Source: JAJKJG01 sp036556825 (GTDB taxonomy: Bacteria; Pseudomonadota; Alphaproteobacteria; Rhizobiales; Beijerinckiaceae). Taken from it: DNA of 64,000 nt. Each line of letters begins with the position of its first letter. The stretch's first letter is position 1. Both the position numbers and the translations under genes were made by a program. Location of the stretch: NCBI GenBank assembly GCA_036556825.1, contig DATBIR010000023.1, positions 16,795-80,794 of the forward strand, written 5' to 3'. Below, piece after piece: positions 14,608 through 24,067 of the stretch. The notes below the pieces were generated by a model. That model was not told the DNA's origin. It made no database searches and worked only from the letters and a program-made list of their open reading frames with translations.

Positions 14608-17469
14608 CTATGCGAAGCGGCCGTGGCAGTGCTTGTATTTCTTGCCTGACCCGCACGGGCACAGCTCGTTGCGGCCGACCTTGCCCCAGCTGGTCGGATC
14701 GCGCGGGTCGCGCTCCAGAACGTCAGCATCGGCCTCGCCGCCCGCGGCGGATGCGTAAGCAAGCGCCGGCGCGGCGCCGAACCCGCCGCCTTGCGGTCCC
14801 GACAGCTCGTTCTCGCCCGTGACGGGATCGAGATGCTGGGCGAACATCGCCGGCAGCTCGGGCTCCGGCGGCTGGAACACGACCTCGATGCGCATGAGCT
14901 GGCCGGTGACCTGCTCGCGCAGATGCCCGATCAGCTCGTTGAACAGGTCGAACGCCTCGGACTTGTATTCGTTGAGCGGATCGCGTTGCGCATAGCCGCG
15001 CCAGCCGATCACCTGGCGCAGGTGGTCGAGGGTCACGATGTGCTCGCGCCAAAGGTGGTCCAGCGTCTGCAGAAGCACCTGCTTCTCGACGTAGGTCATC
15101 ACCTCACCGGAATTCTTCTCGACACGCTCGGCATAGGCAGCGTCCGCGGCCTGGCGCAGCCGCTCGCGCATCTCCTCGTCGGCGATGCCCTCTTCCTTGG
15201 CCCAGTCGTCCACCGGCAGGTCGAGATTGAGCAGCGAGTGGGTGCCTTCCTTCAGGCCGGCGATGTCCCACTGCTCGGGATAGGCGCCCTCGGGAATATG
15301 GCGCGCGACCAGATCGTCGATGACCCCGTGACGCATCTCGTCGATGGTCTCGCGGACGGTCTCCTCGCCCATGAACGCCTTGCGCTGTTCGAACACGACC
15401 TTGCGCTGGTCGTTCATGACGTTGTCGTATTTGAGGATGTTTTTGCGGATGTCGAAGTTGCGCGCTTCGACCTTCTGCTGCGCCTTCTCGATGGCCTTGT
15501 TGATCCACGGGTGGATGATGGCCTCGCCTTCCTGCAGGCCGAGCTTCTGCAGCATCCCGTCCATGCGGTCGGAGCCGAAGATCCGCATCAGGTCGTCCTT
15601 GAGGGACAGGAAGAACTTGGAGCGCCCGGGATCGCCCTGGCGGCCGGAGCGGCCGCGCAGCTGGTTGTCGATGCGCCGCGACTCGTGCCGTTCCGTGCCG
15701 ATGATGTAGAGCCCGCCAGGCAGGTCGTGCTTGATGCCGGCCGCCGCGTCGGCCTTTTCGCCCGACTGCAGCACGACGGCCCGGTTGGCTTCGACCTCCG
15801 CCTTGATCTTGGCGATCTTGGCGTCTTTGTCCGGTCCGTCCGGGAGGTCAGCCGCTTCCTGGGCAATGCGCATCTCGACGTTGCCGCCGAGCTTGATATC
15901 GGTGCCGCGGCCGGCCATGTTCGTGGCGATCGTGATGGCGGCCGGCACGCCGGCTTCTGCGACGATATAGGCTTCCTGCTCGTGGAAGCGGGCATTGAGC
16001 ACCGCGAACTGCTTCGTCACCTTGCCGTCGCGGGCCGCTGCATAAAGGCTTTCGAGCGCTTCGGGGTTCGAGAAATCGATCTGCTTGTAGCCAGCCTTGG
16101 CGAGAAGCTCGGCGAGCAGTTCCGACTTTTCGATCGAGGCGGTGCCGACGAGCACGGGCTGACGCCGCAGATGGGCTTTCTCGATCTCTTCGATGATCGC
16201 CTTGTACTTCTCCTCGACCGTGCGATAGACCTGGTCGTCCTCGTCGACGCGCGCCACCGGCACGTTCGTCGGAATCTCGACCACGTCGAGGCTGTAAATC
16301 TCCTGGAACTCGTCCGCCTCCGTCGACGCCGTGCCGGTCATGCCGGCCAGCTTGTCGTAGAGGCGGAAGTAATTCTGGAACGTGATGGAGGCGAGCGTCT
16401 GGTTCTCGGGCTGGATCTGAACGCGCTCCTTGGCTTCGAGCGCCTGGTGCAGGCCTTCCGAGTAGCGCCGCCCCGGCATCATGCGGCCGGTGAATTCGTC
16501 GATGATCACCACTTCGCCGTTGCGAACGATGTAGTCCTTGTCACGCTGGAACAGGGCGTGCGCCCGCAGCGCCTGGTTGACGTGGTGCACGAGCGTGGCG
16601 TTGTGCGAATCGTAGAGGTCGCCTTCCTTCAGCACCCCGGACTCGCGCAGCAATTCCTCCATGCGCTCGTTGCCGCTTTCGGTGAGGGCGACGGTGCGCT
16701 GCTTCTCGTCGAGCTCGAAATTCTCCTTGGCAAGCCGCGGGATCAGCTGGTCGATGGCGATGTACAGGTCGGAGCGGTCATCGACCGGACCGGAGATAAT
16801 GAGCGGCGTACGTGCCTCGTCCACCAGGATCGAGTCGACCTCGTCGACGATCGCGAAATTGTGCCCGCGCTGCACCATCTGCGCGAACTCATATTTCATG
16901 TTGTCGCGCAGGTAGTCGAAGCCGTATTCGTTGTTGGTGCCATAGGTGATGTCGGCGTCGTAGGCGCGCTTGCGCTCGTCGTCGTCCAGCCCGTGCACGA
17001 TCACGCCGACGCTCATGCCGAGAAACTTGTAGATCTGGCCCATCCACTCGGCGTCGCGGCGCGCCAGGTAATCGTTGACGGTGACCACGTGCACGCCCTT
17101 GCCGGCGAGCGCGTTGAGATAGACCGGCAGCGTCGCCACGAGCGTCTTGCCCTCGCCGGTCTTCATCTCCGCGATGCCGCCCTCGTGCAGCACCATGCCT
17201 CCGATCAGCTGCACGTCGAAATGGCGCTGGCCCAGCGTGCGCTTTGCGGCCTCGCGCACGGTGGCGAAGGCCGGCACGAGGATGTCGTCGAGGGACTTGC
17301 CGCCCGCCAGTTCCGCTTTGAGGGCATCCGTGCGGGCGCGCAGGGCCTCGTCGGACAGGCCTTCGAGCTCCCGCTCCATGGCGTTGATGGCCTCCACCCG
17401 AGGGCGGTGGGCCTTCACCCGCCGGTCATTGGCGGAGCCGAAAACTTTCTTTGCGAGAGCGCCGAGCAT
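14608..17469 (-). CDS. secA: Preprotein translocase ATPase SecA
   Basis: A 953-residue motor ATPase that drives unfolded precursor proteins through SecYEG. The nucleotide-binding domain shows GEGKTLV (Walker A, near residue 105) and VDEVDSILVDEARTP (DEAD-type box); GTDIKLGGN, RGRSGRQGDPG and the helical-scaffold region follow. The extreme C-terminus carries the zinc-binding, SecB/ribosome-interacting motif CPCGSGKKYKHCHG. The protein is intact and normal in length. It is divergent from the peptidyl-prolyl isomerase gene, which acts on exported proteins. The opposite strand contains a very long open frame, rejected below. Confidence 0.99.
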   Translation of the reverse strand: MLGALAKKVFGSANDRRVKAHRPRVEAINAMERELEGLSDEALRARTDALKAELAGGKSLDDILVPAFATVREAAKRTLGQRHFDVQLIGGMVLHEGGIAEMKTGEGKTLVATLPVYLNALAGKGVHVVTVNDYLARRDAEWMGQIYKFLGMSVGVIVHGLDDDERKRAYDADITYGTNNEYGFDYLRDNMKYEFAQMVQRGHNFAIVDEVDSILVDEARTPLIISGPVDDRSDLYIAIDQLIPRLAKENFELDEKQRTVALTESGNERMEELLRESGVLKEGDLYDSHNATLVHHVNQALRAHALFQRDKDYIVRNGEVVIIDEFTGRMMPGRRYSEGLHQALEAKERVQIQPENQTLASITFQNYFRLYDKLAGMTGTASTEADEFQEIYSLDVVEIPTNVPVARVDEDDQVYRTVEEKYKAIIEEIEKAHLRRQPVLVGTASIEKSELLAELLAKAGYKQIDFSNPEALESLYAAARDGKVTKQFAVLNARFHEQEAYIVAEAGVPAAITIATNMAGRGTDIKLGGNVEMRIAQEAADLPDGPDKDAKIAKIKAEVEANRAVVLQSGEKADAAAGIKHDLPGGLYIIGTERHESRRIDNQLRGRSGRQGDPGRSKFFLSLKDDLMRIFGSDRMDGMLQKLGLQEGEAIIHPWINKAIEKAQQKVEARNFDIRKNILKYDNVMNDQRKVVFEQRKAFMGEETVRETIDEMRHGVIDDLVARHIPEGAYPEQWDIAGLKEGTHSLLNLDLPVDDWAKEEGIADEEMRERLRQAADAAYAERVEKNSGEVMTYVEKQVLLQTLDHLWREHIVTLDHLRQVIGWRGYAQRDPLNEYKSEAFDLFNELIGHLREQVTGQLMRIEVVFQPPEPELPAMFAQHLDPVTGENELSGPQGGGFGAAPALAYASAAGGEADADVLERDPRDPTSWGKVGRNELCPCGSGKKYKHCHGRFA

Positions 17470-17688
17470 CTCAAACCTGTCGTTAACGTCGGAATCGGGA
17501 GCGGAAGGAGTGCCTTATAGACGTAATCATCGCCCGGCGCATCCGAAAGGCTGCAGCGGGCGCAAAGGCGCGATCATGTGACCGTTTGCGCACATCGGCA
17601 CGCTTGCCAATAGGCCGAAATGCCGCCACCTATCCCGGCACCTTGCGGGCCAAGGCTCGCGGCGAAGGTTTTCTGGCCAGGAGCCGTC

Positions 17689-18582
17689 ATGTCGATCCTC
17701 GAATTTCCCCTGTTCCGTTCGGGCCTTGTCGCTGTCGGCCTGGTGGCCGCCGGCGCGGCCGGTTTCGCCTTCGCGCAGACCGGCGCGCCGCCGGCGCAAC
17801 CCGGCGCCGCCGCGGCTTCCGGCAGCAAGGTCGTCGCCCGCGTCGACGGCACCCCCATTACCGAAGCCGATCTCGCGGTTGCGGCCGATGACCCGGCCCT
17901 GTCGCTGCCGGGCGTGACCGACGATCAGAAGCGCGACCTGCTGGTCGGCTATCTGATCGATCTCAAGATCGGGGCCAAGGCCGCCGAGGCGGCGCGCGTC
18001 GGCGAAGGCGCCGACTTTGCGCGCAAGCTCGCCTACTTCCGCGACAAGCTGCTGCTCGACGAGCATCTCGAGCGCGAGGTCAAGAAGGCGGTGACGCCGG
18101 AGGCCGTGCGCAAGCTCTATGACGACACCGTCAAGAACGTGAAGCCGGAACAGGAAGTTCACGCCCGCCACATCCTGGTCGAGACCGAAGACGAGGCCAA
18201 GAAGGCCCAGGCGCGTGTCAAGGCGGGCGAGGATTTCGGCAAGCTCGCCGGCGAGCTGTCGAAGGACCCGGGCTCGAAGGGTGAAGGCGGCGACCTCGGC
18301 TTCTTCACGCAGGAGCGCATGGTCCAGCCCTTCGCCGAGACGGCCTTCAAGCTCGATGCCGGCCAGGTGTCGGATCCGGTCAAGACCCAGTTCGGCTGGC
18401 ATCTCATCAAGGTCGAGCAGAAGCGCATGCGCCCCATCCCGCCCTTCGACGAGATGAAGGAGCAGGTCGAGCAGTATCTGACCCGCAAGACTCAGCAGGA
18501 CATCGTGCTGGCGCTGCGCGAAAAGGCCAAGATCGAGCGTCTCGACGAGCCGAAGAAACCCGACGAGCCGAAGAAGCCCTGA
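17689..18582 (+). CDS. Periplasmic PpiC-type peptidyl-prolyl isomerase
   Basis: A 297-residue exported foldase. A hydrophobic signal segment (about residues 10-27, ending FAFAQ) is followed by a SurA-like helical N-domain and a parvulin domain (residues about 160-245) with the motifs HARHILVE, GGDLGFF and FGWHLIKVE. The C-terminal tail repeats Lys/Pro/Glu (DEPKKP twice). It probably assists folding of outer-membrane or periplasmic proteins after Sec export, which fits its position divergent from secA. The ATG at 17689 has AGGAG six bases upstream, preferred over a start 69 bases earlier. argJ lies downstream on the same strand. Confidence 0.9.
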   Translation: MSILEFPLFRSGLVAVGLVAAGAAGFAFAQTGAPPAQPGAAAASGSKVVARVDGTPITEADLAVAADDPALSLPGVTDDQKRDLLVGYLIDLKIGAKAAEAARVGEGADFARKLAYFRDKLLLDEHLEREVKKAVTPEAVRKLYDDTVKNVKPEQEVHARHILVETEDEAKKAQARVKAGEDFGKLAGELSKDPGSKGEGGDLGFFTQERMVQPFAETAFKLDAGQVSDPVKTQFGWHLIKVEQKRMRPIPPFDEMKEQVEQYLTRKTQQDIVLALREKAKIERLDEPKKPDEPKKP

Positions 18583-18694
18583 GGCGCGCTCCGGCGAGCC
18601 CGCCTGGACTCATCTGGCCCACCTGAGGAGCGTCCGACACCACCACGGCAGGTGGGTGATCTCCATCGTGACGTGATTCCGCCCCGCTCCACCC

Positions 18695-18712
18695 CTCCCC
18701 CGGCTGGGGGAG
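18695..18712 (+). repeat. GC hairpin covering the argJ ribosome-binding site
   Basis: CTCCCCC (18695-18701) pairs with GGGGGAG (18706-18712) around loop GGCT. The right arm contains the GGAG just upstream of the argJ ATG at 18720, so folding would hide the Shine-Dalgarno sequence. The same kind of CCTCCCCC...GGAGG element occurs inside the 5' ends of prmC and metW. Confidence 0.6.
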
Positions 18713-18719
18713 AGGTGTT

Positions 18720-19976
18720 ATGGCCCCGCTTATGTCCCATTCCGTTTCTCCCCTCGCTCCCAAGACCTATGCCGAGCTGCCGCCCCTTTGGGGCGTGCGC
18801 CTCGCCACGGCGCAGGCCGGCATCCGCTACAAGGACCGCACAGACGTCCTCTATGTGACCTTCCCGCACGGGGCGGCCGTCGCCGGCGTGCTGACCAGGT
18901 CGAAATGTCCGTCGGCGCCGGTGGACTGGTGCCGCACGCAGCTTCCCGGCGGCACGGCGCAGGCGCTCGTCGTCAATTCGGGCAACGCCAATGCCTTCAC
19001 GGGGATGCGCGGGGCCGCCGCCGTCAAGCTCACGGCCGAGATCGCCGCCCAGGCCGCCGGCTGCTCGCCGGACCGGGTCTTTCTCGCCTCGACCGGCGTC
19101 ATCGGCGAGCCACTCGACGCCACGCGCTTCGAAGGCGTATTGACCGAGTGCGAAGCTCACGCCGACGGCGAGTTTCCCTGGCTCGACGCTGCCAAGGCGA
19201 TCATGACCACGGACACCTTTCCGAAGGTGGCGACGCGCACCGCGCGGCTCGGCGACGTCGAGGTCACCATCAACGGCATCGCCAAGGGTGCCGGCATGAT
19301 CGCGCCCGACATGGCGACGATGCTCGCCTTCGTGTTCACCGATGCACCGATCATGGCCCCGGCGCTGCAGCCGCTGCTCAAGCGCGGAGCCGACCGCAGT
19401 TTCAACTGCATCACCGTCGACGGCGATACCTCGACCTCCGACACGCTGTTGATCTTTGCGACCGGCGGCGCCGGCCTCGCCGGGGCGCCGACGATCGACA
19501 AGGCCGACGACCGCCGGCTCGCGCCGTTCCGCAAGGCACTCGACGAGCTGCTGGTCGATCTTGCCCAGCAGGTCGTGCGCGACGGCGAAGGCGCGCGCAA
19601 ATTCGTCACCGTACAGGTGAGCGGCGCCACGACCGCCCGCTCGGCGCAGCGCGTCGCCATGTCGATCGCCAACTCGCCGCTGGTGAAGACCGCCATCGCC
19701 GGCGAGGACGCCAACTGGGGACGCGTGGTGATGGCGGTCGGCAAGGCCGGCGAGCCTGCGGATCGCGACCGGCTCGCGATCTGGTTCGGCGATATCCGTG
19801 TTGCGGTCGATGGCGCCCGCGATCCCGCCTACGACGAAGCGACTACCTCCGCCTACATGAAGAACGAGGCGATCACGCTCCGCGTCGATCTCGGCCTCGG
19901 CAAGGGCAAGGCGACGGCGTGGACATGCGATCTCACGAAGGGATACGTCGAGATCAACGGAGATTATCGCAGCTAG
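18720..19976 (+). CDS. argJ: Glutamate N-acetyltransferase / amino-acid acetyltransferase
   Basis: A 418-residue bifunctional ornithine acetyltransferase that transfers acetyl from N-acetylornithine to glutamate in the cyclic arginine pathway. It is made as a precursor that cleaves itself at the nucleophilic Thr200 in DMATMLAF; KGAGMIAP just before is the family signature, and NSGNANAFTG (near residue 81) forms part of the active site. The ATG at 18720 has GGGGGAGAGG upstream; an in-frame ATG at 18732 is the alternative. Whether the enzyme also uses acetyl-CoA cannot be read from the sequence. Confidence 0.96.
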   Translation: MAPLMSHSVSPLAPKTYAELPPLWGVRLATAQAGIRYKDRTDVLYVTFPHGAAVAGVLTRSKCPSAPVDWCRTQLPGGTAQALVVNSGNANAFTGMRGAAAVKLTAEIAAQAAGCSPDRVFLASTGVIGEPLDATRFEGVLTECEAHADGEFPWLDAAKAIMTTDTFPKVATRTARLGDVEVTINGIAKGAGMIAPDMATMLAFVFTDAPIMAPALQPLLKRGADRSFNCITVDGDTSTSDTLLIFATGGAGLAGAPTIDKADDRRLAPFRKALDELLVDLAQQVVRDGEGARKFVTVQVSGATTARSAQRVAMSIANSPLVKTAIAGEDANWGRVVMAVGKAGEPADRDRLAIWFGDIRVAVDGARDPAYDEATTSAYMKNEAITLRVDLGLGKGKATAWTCDLTKGYVEINGDYRS

Positions 19977-20035
19977 AGCGGGTCGCTTCAGACGGCACCG
20001 CTCCAGCTCCGATTGTCCTTGAGTCGCATGATCTT
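19977..20035. repeat. Dispersed intergenic repeat, copy 3 (inverted, diverged)
   Basis: GAGTCGCATGATCTT (20021-20035) matches the reverse complement of the repeat core AAGATCATGCGGCTC at 14 of 15 positions. AGAGCGGGTCG and ACCGCTCCAGCTCC upstream resemble the GAGCGGGATCG and CGCTCC parts of other copies. It begins directly after the argJ stop. Confidence 0.5.
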
Positions 20036-20104
20036 ATCGAGAAGATGTGGCCGCTTCGCGGGATCATGCTCTACATTGGAGCGGTTCGCGCAAGGGAGTG
20101 GCTC

Positions 20105-20782
20105 GTGATCAGGACGGCAATCGCTCTGTTGATTCTCGCCGGCGCCAATATGCCGGCGCTGGCGCAGGGATCGTCGGAACCCGGCATGGTCATCGTCCGG
20201 GGAACAGGCGCCGTCGAGGTCGCGCCCGACGTGGCCGATATCATCGTCGGCGTGCAGACGGAGGGCGTCAGCCCCGCGGAGGCGATCGACGCGAACTCGG
20301 AAGCGATGAAGCGCGTGATCGATGACGCCAAGCGGGCCGGCGTCGATCCGCGCGATGTGCAGACGAGCATCCTGGATCTCAGGCCGCTGCGCGACAATAA
20401 GGAGAGCCGCAAATACGCGGCTGTGAACACCGCGCGGATAAGGGTGCGCGACCTGCCGCGGCTCGGCGCCGTCACACGCAGCCTGATCAGCTCCGGCGCG
20501 AACGAGCTGCGCGGAGTTCGCTTCTCGACGTCCAATCCGACGCCCCATCTCGACCGCGCCCGCCAGCAGGCCGTCGACGATGCGAAGCGCAGGGCCGAGG
20601 TTTTGGCTGCTGCGGCGGGCCGCCGGCTCGGCGACATCGCCGAGATCTCGGAAGAGACCTATGGCGACCCGGGGATCGTCGCGATGGCGCGGACGGCTGG
20701 CGCGGCCGCCGACATTCCGACCGAGGCTGGTCAGGTGACGCATCGGGCCAGCGTGCAGATCAAGTGGAGGCTCGCCCCTTGA
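20105..20782 (+). CDS. SIMPL-domain (DUF541) periplasmic protein
   Basis: A 225-residue exported protein. A signal peptide (TAIALLILAGANMPALAQG) precedes a SIMPL/DUF541 domain beginning VIVRGTGAVEVAPDVADI, the typical opening of this family (related to the BP26/OMP28 periplasmic proteins). The biochemical function is not settled; some members are linked to oxidative-stress tolerance. The start is GTG at 20105, with GGGAG eight bases upstream. Its TGA stop overlaps the TTG start of mutT, which indicates coupled translation. Confidence 0.85.
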   Translation: MIRTAIALLILAGANMPALAQGSSEPGMVIVRGTGAVEVAPDVADIIVGVQTEGVSPAEAIDANSEAMKRVIDDAKRAGVDPRDVQTSILDLRPLRDNKESRKYAAVNTARIRVRDLPRLGAVTRSLISSGANELRGVRFSTSNPTPHLDRARQQAVDDAKRRAEVLAAAAGRRLGDIAEISEETYGDPGIVAMARTAGAAADIPTEAGQVTHRASVQIKWRLAP

Positions 20783-21180
20783 CGCTGCTTCTGGTCGCCG
20801 CCGTCGCCCTTGTCGATGCGGACCAGCGCATCCTCCTCGCGCAGCGCCCCGCGGGCAAGCCGATGGCGGGCCTGTGGGAATTCCCCGGCGGCAAGGTCGA
20901 GGCCGGCGAGCGGCCCGAAGAGACCTTGATCCGCGAGCTGCACGAGGAGCTCGGCATCAGCGTCAGGGAGGCCTGCCTTGCCCCGCTTACCTTCGCCAGC
21001 CACAGCTATGACAGCTTTCACCTGCTGATGCCGCTCTACATCTGCCGGCGCTGGGACGGGCTCGTCGAACCGCGCGAGGGGCAGGCGCTGCGCTGGGTGC
21101 GCGCGCGCGAGCTGCGCCAATATCCGATGCCGCCGGCTGACGAGCCGCTGATCCCGGCGCTGCAGGATATCTTGGGATAG
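20779..21180 (+). CDS. mutT: (Deoxy)nucleoside triphosphate pyrophosphohydrolase, MutT type
   Basis: A 133-residue Nudix hydrolase expected to cleave 8-oxo-dGTP to the monophosphate and so prevent A:T to C:G mutations. The Nudix box is complete: G(x5)E then RELHEELGI within residues about 36-58. The start is placed at TTG 20779, overlapping the upstream stop (TTGA), because the product then begins MTLLLVAAVALVD as in homologues; a GTG 15 bases upstream is also in frame. The unusual TTG start and the overlap suggest low, coupled expression with the SIMPL gene. Confidence 0.88.
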   Translation: MTLLLVAAVALVDADQRILLAQRPAGKPMAGLWEFPGGKVEAGERPEETLIRELHEELGISVREACLAPLTFASHSYDSFHLLMPLYICRRWDGLVEPREGQALRWVRARELRQYPMPPADEPLIPALQDILG

Positions 21181-21307
21181 TCGTCGTCACTCATTCGCCG
21201 GATCGCTTGGAGTCAAATCGATCACGCTCGGTTTGTTGCTGAGCGGCATCATGGTGTCGGCGACGCGGGGCCACGTCGCCGGATCACCACTCTGGGAGAC
21301 GACCGCC

Positions 21308-21697
21308 ATGATCATCGATCACGTGGGCCTTGGGATGTCGGACTTTGCGCGCGCCAAGACGTTCTACGCGGCCGTGGTGGCGCCGCTCGGCATCGCGCTC
21401 GTGATGGAGGTGTCGCCCGAACAGAACGGCGGCGTCGCGGCCGCAGGCTTCGGCCGGAACGGCAAGCCGGATTTCTGGATTGGCAGCGACGGCAAGACCA
21501 CGCCGCCGATGCACGTTGCCTTCAGGGCCGAATCGCGAATGCAGGTGCGCGCCTTCTATGACGCCGCGCTGGCGGCGGGAGCTACCGACAACGGGCCGCC
21601 GGGATTGCGGCCGCACTATCACCCGAACTACTACGCCGCCTTCGTGCGCGACCTCGACGGCCACAACATCGAGGCGGTGTGCCACCATCGCGAGTGA
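21308..21697 (+). CDS. VOC-family (glyoxalase/bleomycin-resistance fold) protein
   Basis: A 129-residue single-domain vicinal-oxygen-chelate protein starting MIIDHVGLGMSDFARAKTFY, with the C-terminal metal-ligand Glu in DLDGHNIEAVCH. The substrate is unknown; close relatives are usually annotated only as glyoxalase-like. GGGAG lies 11 bases before the ATG. It converges on the DUF427 gene, 14 bases apart. Confidence 0.85.
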   Translation: MIIDHVGLGMSDFARAKTFYAAVVAPLGIALVMEVSPEQNGGVAAAGFGRNGKPDFWIGSDGKTTPPMHVAFRAESRMQVRAFYDAALAAGATDNGPPGLRPHYHPNYYAAFVRDLDGHNIEAVCHHRE

Positions 21698-21711
21698 ACT
21701 TGACGCCCCGG

Positions 21712-22098
21712 TCAGTCCCGCAGCTCCTCGATGGCGTCGACCTTGTCCGGATAGAAGGCGAGCCGCCCGGCGATGTCCCTGACCGCGGCGAACGGCTTCT
21801 CGTAGCTCCAAACCGCATTGCGCGCCCTGAGGCCGCCGGCAGTGACGTCCCAGTAGCTGGCATTGCCCTTGTAGGGACATTGGGTGCTGTGGCTGCTGCG
21901 CTCGAGCAGGTCCAGCATCACGTCCTCGCGTGGAATATACTGGACCGCCGGCAGCGCCCCTTCCTTAACGGTCAGGGCGCGGGTGGTCTCGGCCACGATC
22001 ACGCCCCCGAGCAGCACCCGCACGCGGTTGCGATTGGGAGCGATAGTGATCGGGTGATCCGGACCGGGCCGCTTCATGGCTTGTCTCATGCTCTCCAT
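21712..22098 (-). CDS. DUF427-domain protein
   Basis: A 128-residue cytosolic protein matching DUF427: RVRVLLGGVIVAET, then YIPREDV, CPYKGNASYWDV and AVWSYEKP. The family forms a small beta-tent fold with no assigned biochemical role. The start may be at MRQAMKRPG or MKRPG a few codons later. It could be cotranscribed with the methyltransferase gene upstream on the same strand (61 bases apart). Confidence 0.85.
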   Translation of the reverse strand: MESMRQAMKRPGPDHPITIAPNRNRVRVLLGGVIVAETTRALTVKEGALPAVQYIPREDVMLDLLERSSHSTQCPYKGNASYWDVTAGGLRARNAVWSYEKPFAAVRDIAGRLAFYPDKVDAIEELRD

Positions 22099-22158
22099 CC
22101 ACCATAGCCGAACGAGGGGCCGAAAGCAGCTTTCCGGCAGCGCCCGCCAGCTTGCCGG

Positions 22159-23052
22159 TCAGCGCCCGGCCTTTTCGCCGGCGCTGCGCTCCTCGGTTCC
22201 GAGCGCATCGGCAAGGCGCATCTTCGCCGAGCCGGGCTGCAGGGGGCGCTGCTGGCTTGCATGCGGAGCCCAGCCGGACAGCCAGGCCAGCTCGAAGGTG
22301 GCGCGCAGGCGCCCGTCGGCATCGGCAAAGCGCTGCGCATAGATCTCGCAGGCGCGCATCAGCGTGGCGCGCCGCAGCGGCGCCTTGCGCCGGGCGCGCA
22401 GCGCATTGGTCAGGCCCATGGCGCGCAGGTCGCGGAACAGGCCGGATGGATCGGCGTAGCGCACCGTTACCGGCTCGATATCGGTGACCGGCAGGGCAAA
22501 GCCCGCCCGTTGCAGCAGCCCGCCGAGGTCGCGCACGTCGGCGAATGGCGCCACGCGCGGGCTCACGCCACCTTCCATCTCGGCTTCCGCCTCGGTAAAG
22601 GCCTGGCGCAGTTCGGTCAGGGTAGCGCCGCCCAGAAGGCAGCCGATGAACAGCCCGTCGGGCTTGAGCGCGCGCCGGATCTGGATCAACGCTCCCGGAA
22701 GGTCGTTGACGGCATGCAGGGCCAGCAGCGACACCACGAGGTCGAGCCGCTCCGGCGCGAAGGGAAGCCATTCCGCGTCTCCCACGAGGGCCAGACCCGG
22801 GCCGCGGGGCTCGGCGACCGGCGCAAGGCGGACGACGTCGCCGACGCGTTCGCTCGCCCCGAGCCGTTCACTCAGGAGCGGCGTCGGGGTTGCCACGTCG
22901 GCGGCAAGCGGAAAGCTCCGCACGACCGTGGCGAGGCGCTCGTCCAGATCTTCGACCGCCCGCCGCAGCAGAAAGTCGGCATAGCCGGCCCGCATCGCCC
23001 GCTCGAGGCGGCGGCGGACGAGGGCGCGGTCGAAAACGAGCGGCGCGGACAT
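22159..23052 (-). CDS. Methyltransferase-fold protein, NDUFAF5-like
   Basis: A 297-residue protein starting LVFDRALVRRRLERA, typical of the alphaproteobacterial homologues of the mitochondrial complex I assembly factor NDUFAF5. The SAM-binding region is diverged: DVVRLAP stands near motif I and LDLVVSLLALHAVNDLPGAL at motif IV/post-IV. In mitochondria the homologue hydroxylates an arginine of a complex I subunit; whether this bacterial protein does so is inference. The start at 23052 has GGGAGGGG about ten bases upstream. It is divergent from comF. Confidence 0.75.
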   Translation of the reverse strand: MSAPLVFDRALVRRRLERAMRAGYADFLLRRAVEDLDERLATVVRSFPLAADVATPTPLLSERLGASERVGDVVRLAPVAEPRGPGLALVGDAEWLPFAPERLDLVVSLLALHAVNDLPGALIQIRRALKPDGLFIGCLLGGATLTELRQAFTEAEAEMEGGVSPRVAPFADVRDLGGLLQRAGFALPVTDIEPVTVRYADPSGLFRDLRAMGLTNALRARRKAPLRRATLMRACEIYAQRFADADGRLRATFELAWLSGWAPHASQQRPLQPGSAKMRLADALGTEERSAGEKAGR

Positions 23053-23184
23053 GGCGCCCCTTACCCCTCCCGGGACGGGAGGTCGAGTGCGCCGAAGTTC
23101 CCGGCGCCCGCGCCTCACGCAAGGCTGATGTGCCTTGGCGTGGCACACCTACCGTCTTTCCACGAGCAGGAATAAGCTGAACTG

Positions 23185-23982
23185 ATGAGCCCTGCTCCGG
23201 ACCAGGGCGCTACGCCCGCACCGCAACGTGCGACCCTCGCCCCTGTGCTCGGCGTCGCACGCGCCACGCTGCGCGGGATGCTCGGCGTGATCTACCCGCC
23301 GGCCTGCATTGCCTGCGGCGCCGCGACGGGCGCGCCGCATACCTTGTGCGCGCAGTGCTGGGGCGCGATCCGCTTCATCGAGCGGCCGTTCTGCGAGCGG
23401 CTCGGCACGCCGTTCGCAGTCGACCTCGGCATGCCGCTGCTGTCCCCCGCCGCCATTGCCGATCCGCCCGTCTTCGCGCGCGCCCGTGCGGTCGCCCGCT
23501 ATGACGAGGTCGCGCGCGGACTTGTGCACCGGCTCAAATATGGCGACCGCCTCGAGCTGGCGCAGGCGCTCGGCACGATGATGGCGCGCGCCGGCGCCGA
23601 GCTGCTTGCGGATGCCGACGTGATCGTGCCCGTGCCGCTCCATCCGGCGCGCCTGTGGTGGCGGCGCTTCAACCAGGCGATGGCCTTGTCGTGCGTGATC
23701 TCGCGCCGGAGCGGCGTTCCGGCCAGCGCCTTCTTGCTGGCGCGCGTCAGGCGCACACAAAGCCAGGTCGGCCTGACCAAGCACCAGCGCGCCGACAACC
23801 TGCAGGGAGCATTCCGTGTCCCGGACGAGGCCAGGCCGCGCCTTAAGCAGAAGCGTGTCCTTCTCGTCGACGACGTGATCACGACCGGCGCGACCGCCAA
23901 TGCCGCCGCCCGGGCGCTGCTGCGGGGCGGCGCCCGGGCGGTGGATGTGCTGGCCTTCGCGCGCGTCGTCATGGACGGCTGA
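23185..23982 (+). CDS. comF: ComF-family phosphoribosyltransferase-like protein
   Basis: A 265-residue protein with an N-terminal zinc finger of the ComF type (CIACGAAT ... CAQCWG, residues about 42-64) and a C-terminal phosphoribosyltransferase fold with VLLVDDVITTGAT near residue 228. ComF proteins act in DNA uptake in competent bacteria, but are widespread in non-competent ones, possibly in DNA repair; the role here is not established. It is followed by grxC. Confidence 0.88.
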   Translation: MSPAPDQGATPAPQRATLAPVLGVARATLRGMLGVIYPPACIACGAATGAPHTLCAQCWGAIRFIERPFCERLGTPFAVDLGMPLLSPAAIADPPVFARARAVARYDEVARGLVHRLKYGDRLELAQALGTMMARAGAELLADADVIVPVPLHPARLWWRRFNQAMALSCVISRRSGVPASAFLLARVRRTQSQVGLTKHQRADNLQGAFRVPDEARPRLKQKRVLLVDDVITTGATANAAARALLRGGARAVDVLAFARVVMDG

Positions 23983-24067
23983 ACCGCACAGCGCATGGCG
24001 GCGTTGTGCGTGAGCCGTTGCGCACCGTCCGCCGATAGCGTCAAATCACCCTCGAACAGGAGAGCCG

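Noticed and set aside
14791..17520. A 909-codon open frame on the plus strand opposite secA
   Set aside because: It is a mirror of secA codon bias in GC-rich DNA; it has no domain, and SecA on the minus strand is unmistakable.
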